Assembly (NCBI GenBank): GCA_947461985.1
Contig: CANHNT010000059.1
Location: forward strand, 1 to 9,475
DNA from: Bacteroidota bacterium
GTDB lineage: Bacteria > Bacteroidota > Bacteroidia > Chitinophagales > Chitinophagaceae
Reading direction: 5' to 3'
DNA: 9,475 bases
Under the pieces are notes generated by a model, which saw only the letters and a list, made by a program, of their open reading frames with translations, was not told the DNA's origin and made no database searches. Position numbers and translations under genes: made by a program. Shown here one piece after another: positions 1 through 6,945 of the stretch. Position 1 is the stretch's first letter. Each line of letters starts with the position of its first letter.

Positions 1-1581
1 GAAAAAGTATTGACTCAAATTAAAATAGATGCCGTAACGGAAAAGATTTTATTAGATAAAGAATTAACATTGGAAAGCGTTATTGCCAAAGATGAAATTT
101 TATTTTTAAAACCAACAGCTAATTTAAGCACCGGTGGCACATCAACTGATGTAACCGATTATGTGCATCCGAATAATATATTTTTAGCAGAAAGAATAGC
201 CCGAATTATTGGTTTAGATATTTGCGGAATTGATATTATGGCATCTGATTTATCGACTCCACTGGAAGAAAATGGAGGGGCTGTTTTAGAAGTAAATGCT
301 GCACCTGGTTTCAGAATGCACATTGACCCAAGCGAAGGTTTAGCTCGTAATGTTGCAGAACCTGTCATAGATATGTTATATCCTCCAGGAAGTTCGGCTC
401 GTATTCCTATCATTGCCGTTTCTGGTACCAATGGGAAAACAACCACTACCCGATTAACTGCGCATTTAGTAAAAAACATGGGACACAAAGTTGGTTTCAC
501 AACCAGCGAAGGAATTTATATTCAAAACCAAATGATGGTCAAAGGCGATTGCACAGGCCCAGTAAGTGCAGAATTTGTTCTAAAAGATCCAACGGTTGAT
601 TTTGCAGTATTGGAATGTGCAAGAGGTGGCATACTTCGTGCTGGTTTAGGTTTTCATAAATGTGATATTGGAATTGTAACCAATATCAGTGCTGACCATT
701 TGGGTTTAAGTGGAATTGAAACCGTTGAACAATTGGCAAGAGTTAAAGCAGTGGTAGTGAAAAGCGTAATTAAAGACGGCTATGCTATTTTAAACGCAGA
801 TGACAATTTGGTATATGGCATGAGAGAAGGTTTGGATTGCAAAATTGCGTTGTTTAGCATGAGCTCAAACAGCAAACGAATTAAAGAACATTGTGATAAA
901 AATGGCATTGCTGCTATTTATGATGAAGCGACAGATTGGATATATATTCAAAAAGGTGCTTGGAAAATTCAAATTGAAAAAGCACATCAAATTCCATTGA
1001 CACAAGGTGGTAAAGCGTTGTTTAATGTATTGAATATTATGCCAGCTGTTTTGGCTGGATATTTAAGGGGTTTCACAGTAGTGGACATTCGTCAAGCTTT
1101 GGGAACATTTATCCCAAACCCTGCACAAACGCCTGGTAGAATGAATTTATTTCAATTTAAAAACTTCCAAGTATTGGCAGATTATGCGCACAATCCTGCT
1201 GGTTTTGCAGTATTAAAACAATATGTAGACAAGACAACCGCTTCTAAAAAAATTGGATTAATTGCAGGCACAGGCGACAGACGCGATGATGATATTCGTG
1301 AACTAGGCATAATTGCGGCTTCTATGTTCGATGAAATTATTATTAGACAAGATAAGCACCTTCGTGGTCGTTCTGAAATAGAAATCGTTGAATTATTGAA
1401 AGAAGGAATTTTCAGTATCAAAAAAGATATGAAAGTCACCGTTATTTTAAAAGAATTAGAAGCGATTGATTATGCAATTGAACATGCCACTAAAGATTGC
1501 TTTATCGTAGTTTGTAGCGATGTGGTTACTGATGCATTAAAACACATTCAAGACTTGAAAAACAGCGAAGATTTACAGTAA
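1..1581 (+). CDS. cphA: Cyanophycin synthetase, C-terminal part (5' end outside window)
   Basis: ATP-dependent polymerisation of Asp and Arg into cyanophycin, a cytoplasmic nitrogen reserve. The reading frame is open from base 1 (GAA AAA GTA TTG), so the gene begins upstream; the first possible TTG at base 10 is not a true start. Visible are 526 residues; the family is usually about 870-900, so roughly 350 are missing. Numbering from base 1: the end of the ATP-grasp domain with the metal-binding E-x-N (E97, N99, in LEVNAAPGFRMH), then a Mur-ligase-like domain with P-loop SGTNGKTTTTR at 141-151, ECARGG at 205-210, NISADHLG at 228-235, DYAHNPAG near 394-401 and GTGDRRDD near 423-430. ATP-grasp followed by Mur ligase is diagnostic of CphA and separates it from plain Mur enzymes. 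The usual partner, cyanophycinase, is not in the window and may lie upstream. All visible motifs are intact. Confidence 0.95.
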   Translation, partial: EKVLTQIKIDAVTEKILLDKELTLESVIAKDEILFLKPTANLSTGGTSTDVTDYVHPNNIFLAERIARIIGLDICGIDIMASDLSTPLEENGGAVLEVNAAPGFRMHIDPSEGLARNVAEPVIDMLYPPGSSARIPIIAVSGTNGKTTTTRLTAHLVKNMGHKVGFTTSEGIYIQNQMMVKGDCTGPVSAEFVLKDPTVDFAVLECARGGILRAGLGFHKCDIGIVTNISADHLGLSGIETVEQLARVKAVVVKSVIKDGYAILNADDNLVYGMREGLDCKIALFSMSSNSKRIKEHCDKNGIAAIYDEATDWIYIQKGAWKIQIEKAHQIPLTQGGKALFNVLNIMPAVLAGYLRGFTVVDIRQALGTFIPNPAQTPGRMNLFQFKNFQVLADYAHNPAGFAVLKQYVDKTTASKKIGLIAGTGDRRDDDIRELGIIAASMFDEIIIRQDKHLRGRSEIEIVELLKEGIFSIKKDMKVTVILKELEAIDYAIEHATKDCFIVVCSDVVTDALKHIQDLKNSEDLQ

Positions 1582-1614
1582 ATGCTTCCTATCCTTTCAG
1601 TTAAATAAAAAAAA

Positions 1615-1650
1615 CCTCCTTCTCTTTATTCAGAAGGAGGATTTTTGTTT
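1615..1650 (+). terminator. Intrinsic terminator after cphA
   Basis: A 9-bp perfect stem, CCTCCTTCT (1615-1623) pairing with AGAAGGAGG (1632-1640), encloses an 8-nt loop and is followed by ATTTTTGTTT. It lies 34 bp after the cphA stop and separates cphA from rimM. A run of A precedes the stem, so it could also work on the opposite strand. Confidence 0.9.
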
Positions 1651-1701
1651 GTGCTATAAAATTAATTTGCATAAAAAGAAGATTATTATACGGATACAAT
1701 T

Positions 1702-1709
1702 TACTTTTG
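1702..1709 (+). promoter_or_regulatory. Candidate Bacteroidota -7 element for rimM-trmD
   Basis: TACTTTTG matches the Bacteroidota -7 consensus TAnnTTTG at every fixed position and lies between the cphA terminator and rimM. No TTG/TTTG -33 element sits at the usual 17-23 bp spacing; the nearest TTTG (1666-1669) is 32 bp away. If used, transcription would start within a few bases of the rimM ATG, giving a nearly leaderless mRNA. One match in AT-rich DNA is weak evidence. Confidence 0.35.
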
Positions 1710-1716
1710 ATAGATT

Positions 1717-2220
1717 ATGACATTAATAGGGAAAATTACTTCAGTACATGGTGTAAAAGGAGATATTGTTTTATCACATCAATTGCCATTGGATTTTGAT
1801 ACTGATTTATTGGATGCAATTATGATTGAATTAAATCCAAATAGCTTTATTCCTTTTTTTATAAAAGAAAAAAAAGAAACCCATGATGATGAAATGTTGC
1901 TTACATTAGAAGAAATTGACAACAGAGAAGAAGCTAAAAAAATATTGAATAAAAATGTTTTTGCACCTCCCACTTTAAAAATAGAAATCAAAAACGGAAA
2001 CCGATGGACAGATTTAATTGGTTTTAGTTTATATGATCAAAACAATTTAGAAATCGGAAAAATAGCAGATGTTTATATAAATGGAGATCAAATTTTATTG
2101 GCTGTTAATTACAAAGAAGATGAAATTTTAATTCCTATTTCAGATGAATTAATTTTAGCCAATGAACCCAAACAAAAGAAAATTACACTTGAAATAGCCG
2201 ACGGTTTATTAGAACTTTAA
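1717..2220 (+). CDS. rimM: Ribosome maturation factor RimM
   Basis: RimM binds the 30S subunit through protein S19 and helps the late maturation of the 16S rRNA 3' (head) domain. The protein has 167 residues, normal for the family. The N-terminal RimM beta-barrel opens with LIGKITSVHGVKGD (3-16), matching the family's GKI..xHGxKGE start, and continues to DNREEAKKILNKNVF (68-82). The C-terminal PRC-barrel-like domain begins at WTDLIGF (97-103) and ends with the typical LIPISDELI...ADGLLEL. The ATG at 1717 places the conserved GKI motif at residue 5, as expected; no Shine-Dalgarno-like site is obvious. Eight bases separate it from trmD, so the two are surely co-transcribed. The gene often has rpsP just upstream; here that place is taken by the cphA terminator. 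Confidence 0.95.
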   Translation: MTLIGKITSVHGVKGDIVLSHQLPLDFDTDLLDAIMIELNPNSFIPFFIKEKKETHDDEMLLTLEEIDNREEAKKILNKNVFAPPTLKIEIKNGNRWTDLIGFSLYDQNNLEIGKIADVYINGDQILLAVNYKEDEILIPISDELILANEPKQKKITLEIADGLLEL

Positions 2221-2228
2221 AGAGCAAT

Positions 2229-2900
2229 ATGAGATTTGATATTATTACCTTAATGCCTGAATTATTGGAAAGTCCTTTCAATCATTCTATTTTAAAACGA
2301 GCCAAAGAAAAAGGTTTACTGAATATTCATTTGCATCAATTAAGAGAATATGCAATTAATAAACATGGACAAGTAGATGACATGCAATATGGTGGTGGTG
2401 CTGGTATGGTTATGATGTGCGAACCACTGAGTAATCTGATTGAAAAATTAATGTCTGAAAGAAGTTATGATGAAATTATTTATTTAACGCCCGATGGAAA
2501 AAACTTTCATCAAAAAATAGCCAACACCCTTTCATTAAAAGAAAATGTACTGCTTATTTGTGGTCATTACAAAGGCATTGATCAACGAATTAGAGATTTA
2601 TATGTTACCCTTGAAATTTCAATTGGCGATTATGTATTAAGTGGTGGTGAACTTGCTGCGGCTATTTTAGTTGATAGTATTGGCAGACTCATTCCTGGCG
2701 TTTTAAATGATGAAACTTCGGCCCTTACTGATTCTCATCAAGATGGAGTGCTTGCTCCACCTGTATACACAAGACCTGCCGAATTTAAAGGATTAACGGT
2801 ACCAACAGTTTTACTCAGTGGAAATTTTAAGCTAATTGAAGATTGGCGACAAGAACAAGCGCTTAAAAGAACTGAAGAAAGAAGACCAGATATGATTTAA
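2229..2900 (+). CDS. trmD: tRNA (guanine-N1-)-methyltransferase TrmD
   Basis: Transfers a methyl group from S-adenosylmethionine to N1 of G37 in tRNAs reading CNN and related codons, preventing +1 frameshifting. It is a SPOUT-fold enzyme working as a dimer. The motifs are intact: VDDMQYGGGAGM (49-60), CGHYKGIDQR (111-120) and SIGDYVLSGGE (131-141), which form the trefoil-knot SAM site. The general-base Asp by alignment to E. coli D169 is D168, in SALTDSHQDG; the RPAEFKGLTVPTVLLSGN block follows. At 223 residues it ends at EERRPDMI and lacks the longer C-terminal tail of the E. coli protein (about 255 residues); from memory, short forms occur in Bacteroidota. It starts 8 bp after rimM and ends at the shared terminator. 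Confidence 0.97.
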   Translation: MRFDIITLMPELLESPFNHSILKRAKEKGLLNIHLHQLREYAINKHGQVDDMQYGGGAGMVMMCEPLSNLIEKLMSERSYDEIIYLTPDGKNFHQKIANTLSLKENVLLICGHYKGIDQRIRDLYVTLEISIGDYVLSGGELAAAILVDSIGRLIPGVLNDETSALTDSHQDGVLAPPVYTRPAEFKGLTVPTVLLSGNFKLIEDWRQEQALKRTEERRPDMI

Positions 2901-2916
2901 TAATAGCATTTAATAT

Positions 2917-2950
2917 AAAAACCCGTTTAGAATATCTAAACGGGTTTTTT
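2917..2950. terminator. Bidirectional terminator between trmD and the Pit gene
   Basis: A 14-bp uninterrupted stem pairs AAAAACCCGTTTAG (2917-2930) with CTAAACGGGTTTTT (2936-2949) around the 5-nt loop AATAT. A-tract and T-tract flank it symmetrically, so either strand yields a hairpin plus U-run. It lies 17 bp after the trmD stop codon and 18 bp past the convergent Pit stop codon, serving both genes. Confidence 0.93.
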
Positions 2951-2967
2951 AATATTTATTTTTTGAG

Positions 2968-4680
2968 TTAAACAAAATTGCTCACAACCCAATAAGTTAA
3001 AGCTGCTACTACTGCACTTACAGGTATGGTTAATATCCAAGCCCAAAGTAAATTAATTGTAACACCCCATCTTACAGCGCTTAATCGTTTAGTAGCTCCT
3101 ACCCCAATGATTGCCCCAGTAATCGTGTGTGTTGTTGAAACAGGAATTCCCATTTGCTCCGTTAAAAATAAAGTTGTTGCACCAGCTGTTTCAGCACAAA
3201 CGCCTTCTAATGGAGTTACTTTAGTAATTTTAGTTCCCATGGTTTTTACAATTTTCCAACCACCACTTAAGGTTCCTAAACCAATGGCAGCATAACATGC
3301 AATCGGAATCCAATCTTCACTCATTGCAGCACCAATATCGTAATAGTTTCCGTTAGCAACCAAAGCAGCGGCAATAATTCCCATTACTTTTTGTGCATCA
3401 TTTCCTCCATGACCAATACTGAAACCAGCACTACTTAACAATTGTAGACGTTTGAAAACGTTCGCTTGACTACGAGCAGTAGGTTCTCTCATATTTTCGC
3501 TGTAAATAAAAGTTAGAATAAATATGATTAATCCACCAATCATAAAATAACGAATAATTTTGTTATCGCTGTCTGCAATTACTTTTTGAATATCCTTGTG
3601 AATATTCATTTTCATTTCCTTTTTAAATTTAATTGCTTCAGACGGATTCATGTTTTGTTTGACAACCATAATCGCAATCATTGAATCAAATCCAACTTCG
3701 TAATATTTTTTAGTGAATGGTTTTAAACTATCAACAGAATTTTTAGCAAATTTATACTCAATATATTTAGTTGAATCTCTTAAGGTAACTGCTTTTAATT
3801 GATCAGTTTTAAAATATGCATTCAATTTATCTCCAAAACGACTCGTAATTGTCGTTTTCATATCCACGTTATTTTCAAGCTGTGTGGCTACCCAATCGGC
3901 TCCTTTTGTTTCATATTGATGAATAAATGATTTCGAAACTTCTAATGCGTCAGTAGCTTTGTCAACTTTTACTTGAGCTTCGTTAATTTTCTTTTTTATT
4001 TCAGCTTGTATTTCAGGATTTTTTTCTTTGTTTAATTTAATAGTTTCGTCGGCAACAATTTTAGAATTTTTATCGATTCTGTAAAATTTTGAAACGTTGT
4101 CGATAATTTTTGTTTCTTGAAAATTTTGAAACAAAAACCAAACTCCAATTGCCAATAATGCCAAAATACCACTTTTGACCCAAGTATTTCGGTGTATCAT
4201 AACCAAGGTAAAAAACATGGAAATAAACATCCCTATTAATGGTGCTAATATAATAAATGCAATTGTTTTCCAAATTTTGGCACTGTCAACTATTTGTTCA
4301 ATGTCTAATGATGAATCTTTCATCCAAGCTGCTGTTAATGCAGCACCTGCAAAACCTCCAATTAATGTGTGAGATGAAGAAGATGGGATACCAAACCACC
4401 ATGTGAGTAAATTCCAAAAAATGGCGGCTATTAATCCCGAAAATATTACGGGCAGCGTAATATATTCTTTAAAAACAGTTTTACCAATGGTATTTGCTAC
4501 GGCATGGTCTTTAAAAATAAAATAAGCAACCACATTGAAAAATGCCGCCCATAGCACGGCTTGAAAAGGAGTTAATACTTTGGTAGAAACGACTGTAGCA
4601 ATTGAGTTTGCAGCATCATGAAAGCCGTTGATATAATCAAATATCAAGGCAAGAATAATTATTATCAGTAAAAATGTCAT
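2968..4680 (-). CDS. pit: Pit-family inorganic phosphate permease with large central insertion
   Basis: Low-affinity, cation- or metal-phosphate-coupled phosphate carrier of the inner membrane (PiT family, PF01384). It has 570 residues against about 500 for E. coli PitA. The two inverted-repeat halves are both clear: GFHDAANSIATVVSTK (19-34) with GIPSSSSHTLIGG (97-109), and GHGGNDAQKVMG (423-434) with GIPVSTTHTITGA (511-523). Membrane segments can be drawn at about 1-16, 38-56, 76-95, 138-162, 170-186, 376-393, 458-475 and 541-564. Between residues ~187 and ~373 lies a charged, Lys/Glu-rich, largely helical soluble stretch with coiled-coil character (about 212-255). Which side of the membrane it faces cannot be settled here. 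It lies 98 bp downstream of the DUF47 gene on the same strand, with no promoter or terminator evident between them, so the two are probably one operon. Confidence 0.93.
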   Translation of the reverse strand: MTFLLIIIILALIFDYINGFHDAANSIATVVSTKVLTPFQAVLWAAFFNVVAYFIFKDHAVANTIGKTVFKEYITLPVIFSGLIAAIFWNLLTWWFGIPSSSSHTLIGGFAGAALTAAWMKDSSLDIEQIVDSAKIWKTIAFIILAPLIGMFISMFFTLVMIHRNTWVKSGILALLAIGVWFLFQNFQETKIIDNVSKFYRIDKNSKIVADETIKLNKEKNPEIQAEIKKKINEAQVKVDKATDALEVSKSFIHQYETKGADWVATQLENNVDMKTTITSRFGDKLNAYFKTDQLKAVTLRDSTKYIEYKFAKNSVDSLKPFTKKYYEVGFDSMIAIMVVKQNMNPSEAIKFKKEMKMNIHKDIQKVIADSDNKIIRYFMIGGLIIFILTFIYSENMREPTARSQANVFKRLQLLSSAGFSIGHGGNDAQKVMGIIAAALVANGNYYDIGAAMSEDWIPIACYAAIGLGTLSGGWKIVKTMGTKITKVTPLEGVCAETAGATTLFLTEQMGIPVSTTHTITGAIIGVGATKRLSAVRWGVTINLLWAWILTIPVSAVVAALTYWVVSNFV

Positions 4681-4778
4681 TATTTAATTTTGAATGTTTT
4701 ATGATGAATACTTAATAATCTGACATGCATTTTTATTTAAAAAAAGAGTATCATACTATTAAGAAAATCGGCTAAAAA

Positions 4779-5426
4779 TTAGGCATATTTAATCACGATG
4801 GATTCAATAACATTGGCTGCATCTTCGCATTTATCAGTAACAATTTCCATTACCTGATAAATTTCTCTTTTCTTGATAACTTCTTTAGCATCTGGCTCAG
4901 TATCAAATAATTTTTCGATACTCATATCATAAATATCATCTGCTTGATTTTCTAAACTATTAATTTTTACTAATGCACTGGTGATCTTACTTACATTTTT
5001 CATATTTCGTAATTCCATAACTGCTCCATGCAATGTTTCCGTAGACTGTGAAATAACTTCCGCCATTTTTTGAAACCCTTGCTCCATCGGATCTACTTTG
5101 TAAAAATTAATTTTTTTTGATGCAGAATAAATATAATCCGCTACATCATCTAAAGCACTTGCAAGTGCGTGAATGTCTTCTCGATCAAAAGGCGTAATAA
5201 AATTTCTACCTAATTCAGTAAAAATATCATGTGTATTTTCATCATTGGCATGTTCTAAAGCTTCTAATTGATTGATAATTTCTTGACGGTCATTAAAATC
5301 GGGTGTATTTACTAGTTCTTTTAATTTTTTACCCATTAATGTATTGGTTTCAACTACTTTTTCAAATAGACCATAAAAAACTCTATCTTTTGGTTGAAAT
5401 AATTTTAGAATCGATGTTAAGCTCAT
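4779..5426 (-). CDS. DUF47/PhoU-like phosphate transport regulator
   Basis: DUF47 proteins (PF01865, distantly PhoU-like) are all-helical cytoplasmic proteins, often encoded just before a Pit permease, and thought to regulate phosphate uptake. From the chosen start it has 215 residues, MSLTSILKLFQPKDRVFYGLF onward, which fits the family's N-terminus; typical segments are ALEHANDENTHDIF near 55-69, the FDREDIHALASALDDVADYIY block near 80-100, LENQADDIYD, and the ending EDAANVIESIVIKYA. The repeated acidic E/D-x3-D pairs resemble the metal-cluster ligands of PhoU. An in-frame ATG 27 bases upstream (5453) would add nine residues, MQLCKKLNI, but it overlaps a near-consensus -7 element (CAACTTTG, 5443-5450) and falls outside the family alignment, so 5426 is preferred. 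The Pit gene follows 98 bp downstream. Confidence 0.9.
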   Translation of the reverse strand: MSLTSILKLFQPKDRVFYGLFEKVVETNTLMGKKLKELVNTPDFNDRQEIINQLEALEHANDENTHDIFTELGRNFITPFDREDIHALASALDDVADYIYSASKKINFYKVDPMEQGFQKMAEVISQSTETLHGAVMELRNMKNVSKITSALVKINSLENQADDIYDMSIEKLFDTEPDAKEVIKKREIYQVMEIVTDKCEDAANVIESIVIKYA

Positions 5427-5808
5427 TATATTTAATTTTTTGCAAAGTTGCATTTTTTTCCATGTTTTTATCTTAAAAAATAAAACATAACAATATGATA
5501 ATATTTAATTCACATTGAAATTGTATAGAATTTAAATTAATAATAATTTGTTAATATATACTATTGAATGTCCATAAGCAATTTATTATCCTTTACAATA
5601 GAAAAAACAAAAAATAAACTAATAATTTGGTAGTCATTAAGCTAGATTGAACTGCAATCAAATTAATGAAATAAATCATAAATGCTTTAATTAGTGTATC
5701 AAAAAGAATTTAAAAATCAATCCTTTAAAATGCATTCGTAAAAATGAAACAACTAAGTTAATTGCTTATGCTGTAGACATAAAAAAACGTCATGACTAAA
5801 AAATGATT
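5427..5808. other. AT-rich intergenic region without a recognisable gene
   Basis: About 380 bp, very AT-rich, between the 3' end of the SDR-like gene and the start of the DUF47 gene. Both strands have frequent stops, and no tRNA, strong hairpin, repeat array or conserved reading frame is visible. The near-consensus -7 element CAACTTTG (minus strand, 5443-5450; first base differs from TAnnTTTG) may drive the DUF47-Pit operon with a leader of about 15 nt; no -33 TTG is found at normal spacing. No convincing terminator follows the SDR-like gene. Confidence 0.5.
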
Positions 5809-6678
5809 CTAATAAGCTAAATTTAATTCCTTTTCATAAAATCCAGTTGAACTTATTTCAATTGGGTTTTTTATTTCCTTTTTAATCTCATTTAAATTTA
5901 TTTCCGGATAAACTAATTCAATTTCAAACTCCTTTTCTGCTCTGCTCTTATACATTGGAACAGTAGGTCTTAAAAATAAATCAAGCATGGTAGGTGATAA
6001 ATAATTACCTAAAAAACTTCTAAAGTTTAAATACAAAGGAGATACTCGTTCAATGTTTGTATTTGGAGACAATGCCTTCAAATAATCTTTCAACTCATAT
6101 ACCGAATCCATCAAATCATAACAATTATTATAAGCTGTGGGACTCACTTTTAATGTAATTTCTGCTAAGTTTTCAATCGCAATGCTGTACACAATTTGAG
6201 AAAACTTTTTAGGAATCACGTATTGCTCCTCAGCCTCATTATAAAACAACGTTTGCAAAGAACATTTCTTTGTTTCATAAGAAACTATTGACTGTGCAGA
6301 TAAGATAGTAAATGGTATTTCAGACTTTGCTACCAAGTTTTCTATTTCAGCTTTATGTTGCAAAAACAAATTGTCCGAATTGACATATACACCAGGATAT
6401 GAAAGTAAAATAATGTTTTTAAATTGATTTTTTTTCGCAAAAGCAACCAATAATTCGACATTTTTAACTTCCTTTTTAAACGAATCTAAATAGGAATATT
6501 TACTGTAATCCAAAAACGAGTACAACAATGTTTTTGAAGGCGAAATATACAATTGCCGTTCTAAATAATCTAAATCGAAAGGTAGACTGCCGTTTAATTG
6601 GGTAACATTTTTTTTTGCATATTTCACAAACTGAAATAACTCTTGCTCGATAGAACTGAATGAATGAATGTATAACAT
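5809..6678 (-). CDS. Degenerate NmrA/extended-SDR-like protein, function unknown
   Basis: A 289-residue soluble protein without signal peptide or membrane segment; I do not recognise a named family. Its middle resembles the second half of an NAD(P)-binding extended SDR or NmrA-like protein: VKNVELLVAFAKKNQFKNII (71-90), then LLSYPGVYVNS (91-101; the Ser of 'SS.G.Y'), then LFLQHKAEIENLV (104-116; the YxxxK helix) and IPFTILSAQSIV (121-132; 'PYTILRP'). The N-terminal Rossmann glycine motif GxxGxxG is absent and the catalytic Tyr is Phe (F105xxxK109), so dehydrogenase activity is unlikely. A nucleotide-sensing, scaffolding or structural role is possible but not shown. The C-terminal 90 residues match nothing I know. 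The gene stands alone, with a near-consensus -7 element TTACTTTG (minus strand, 6698-6705) about 20 bp upstream of the ATG. Coding is supported by length and normal composition. Confidence 0.75.
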   Translation of the reverse strand: MLYIHSFSSIEQELFQFVKYAKKNVTQLNGSLPFDLDYLERQLYISPSKTLLYSFLDYSKYSYLDSFKKEVKNVELLVAFAKKNQFKNIILLSYPGVYVNSDNLFLQHKAEIENLVAKSEIPFTILSAQSIVSYETKKCSLQTLFYNEAEEQYVIPKKFSQIVYSIAIENLAEITLKVSPTAYNNCYDLMDSVYELKDYLKALSPNTNIERVSPLYLNFRSFLGNYLSPTMLDLFLRPTVPMYKSRAEKEFEIELVYPEINLNEIKKEIKNPIEISSTGFYEKELNLAY

Positions 6679-6765
6679 TAATTATTAATATATACTACAA
6701 AGTAAGTAATCCAATATTACCTAAATATGAACTATACATTACCGAATAATTAAATTTCAAAATAA

Positions 6766-6870
6766 GGAGCACAATCTTAGCTGTTTCAAAATGAAACGAT
6801 TGCCTGCTGTCCACTCCAATCTCTCCCAATGAAACATTGGTAGAGGATTTCCGCTACCATCAGGGCTAAA
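6766..6870 (+). ncRNA. Structured RNA resembling the Bacteroidota Flavo-1 motif
   Basis: The segment is richer in GC than its surroundings and contains landmarks that I recall from the Flavo-1 candidate RNA: GGAGC (6766-6770), CCTGCT (6803-6808), TCCACT (6810-6815), an AATCTCT stem paired with AGAG-G-ATT with one bulged G (6818-6824 with 6842-6849), TCCGCT (6850-6855) and CATCAGGGCTAA (6858-6869). The apical hairpin CCAATG-AAA-CATTGG (6826-6840) is perfect. GCCTG (6802-6806) can close the element against CAGGGC (6861-6866) with one bulge. An additional hairpin lies between GGAGC and CCTGCT: CAATC (6772-6776) pairs with GATTG (6798-6802) and GTTTCA (6783-6788) with TGAAAC (6792-6797). A near -7 box, TAAATTTC (6751-6758), sits just before GGAGC. 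The family name is from memory; the pairings are seen directly. Confidence 0.6.
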
Positions 6871-6891
6871 AAGAAAAATTCGCCAATTCTT

Positions 6892-6929
6892 AAAATAAAT
6901 AAAAATGAATACTTATTTTGTTTTATTTT
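6892..6929 (+). repeat. AT-rich imperfect inverted repeat before the sigma-factor gene
   Basis: AAAATAAA (6892-6899) pairs with TTTATTTT (6922-6929) and AAAAT (6902-6906) with ATTTT (6915-6919), with a 2x2 internal loop and an 8-nt loop. It could act as a weak terminator for the upstream RNA element or lie in the sigma gene leader. In DNA this rich in A and T, chance is a real alternative. Confidence 0.25.
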
Positions 6930-6945
6930 CGTTACCTCTAAATAA

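Noticed and set aside
10..12. TTG as the start codon of the first gene
   Set aside because: The frame is open to base 1 and the protein begins inside an ATP-grasp domain, so the gene simply enters from outside the window.
3026..3295. Plus-strand frame of 89 codons
   Set aside because: It is the shadow of conserved Pit transmembrane sequence on the other strand.
5766..5799. Possible terminator after the SDR-like gene (TTATG/CATAA repeat, T-run and GTCATGAC palindrome)
   Set aside because: On the minus strand the T-run comes before the TTATG/CATAA stem, and GTCATGAC has no loop for a stable hairpin, so it does not have terminator layout.
6656..6670. Short TGAA tetranucleotide repeat near the start of the SDR-like gene, considered as a phase-variation tract
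   Set aside because: Only about three to four units, too short to be a credible slippage tract.
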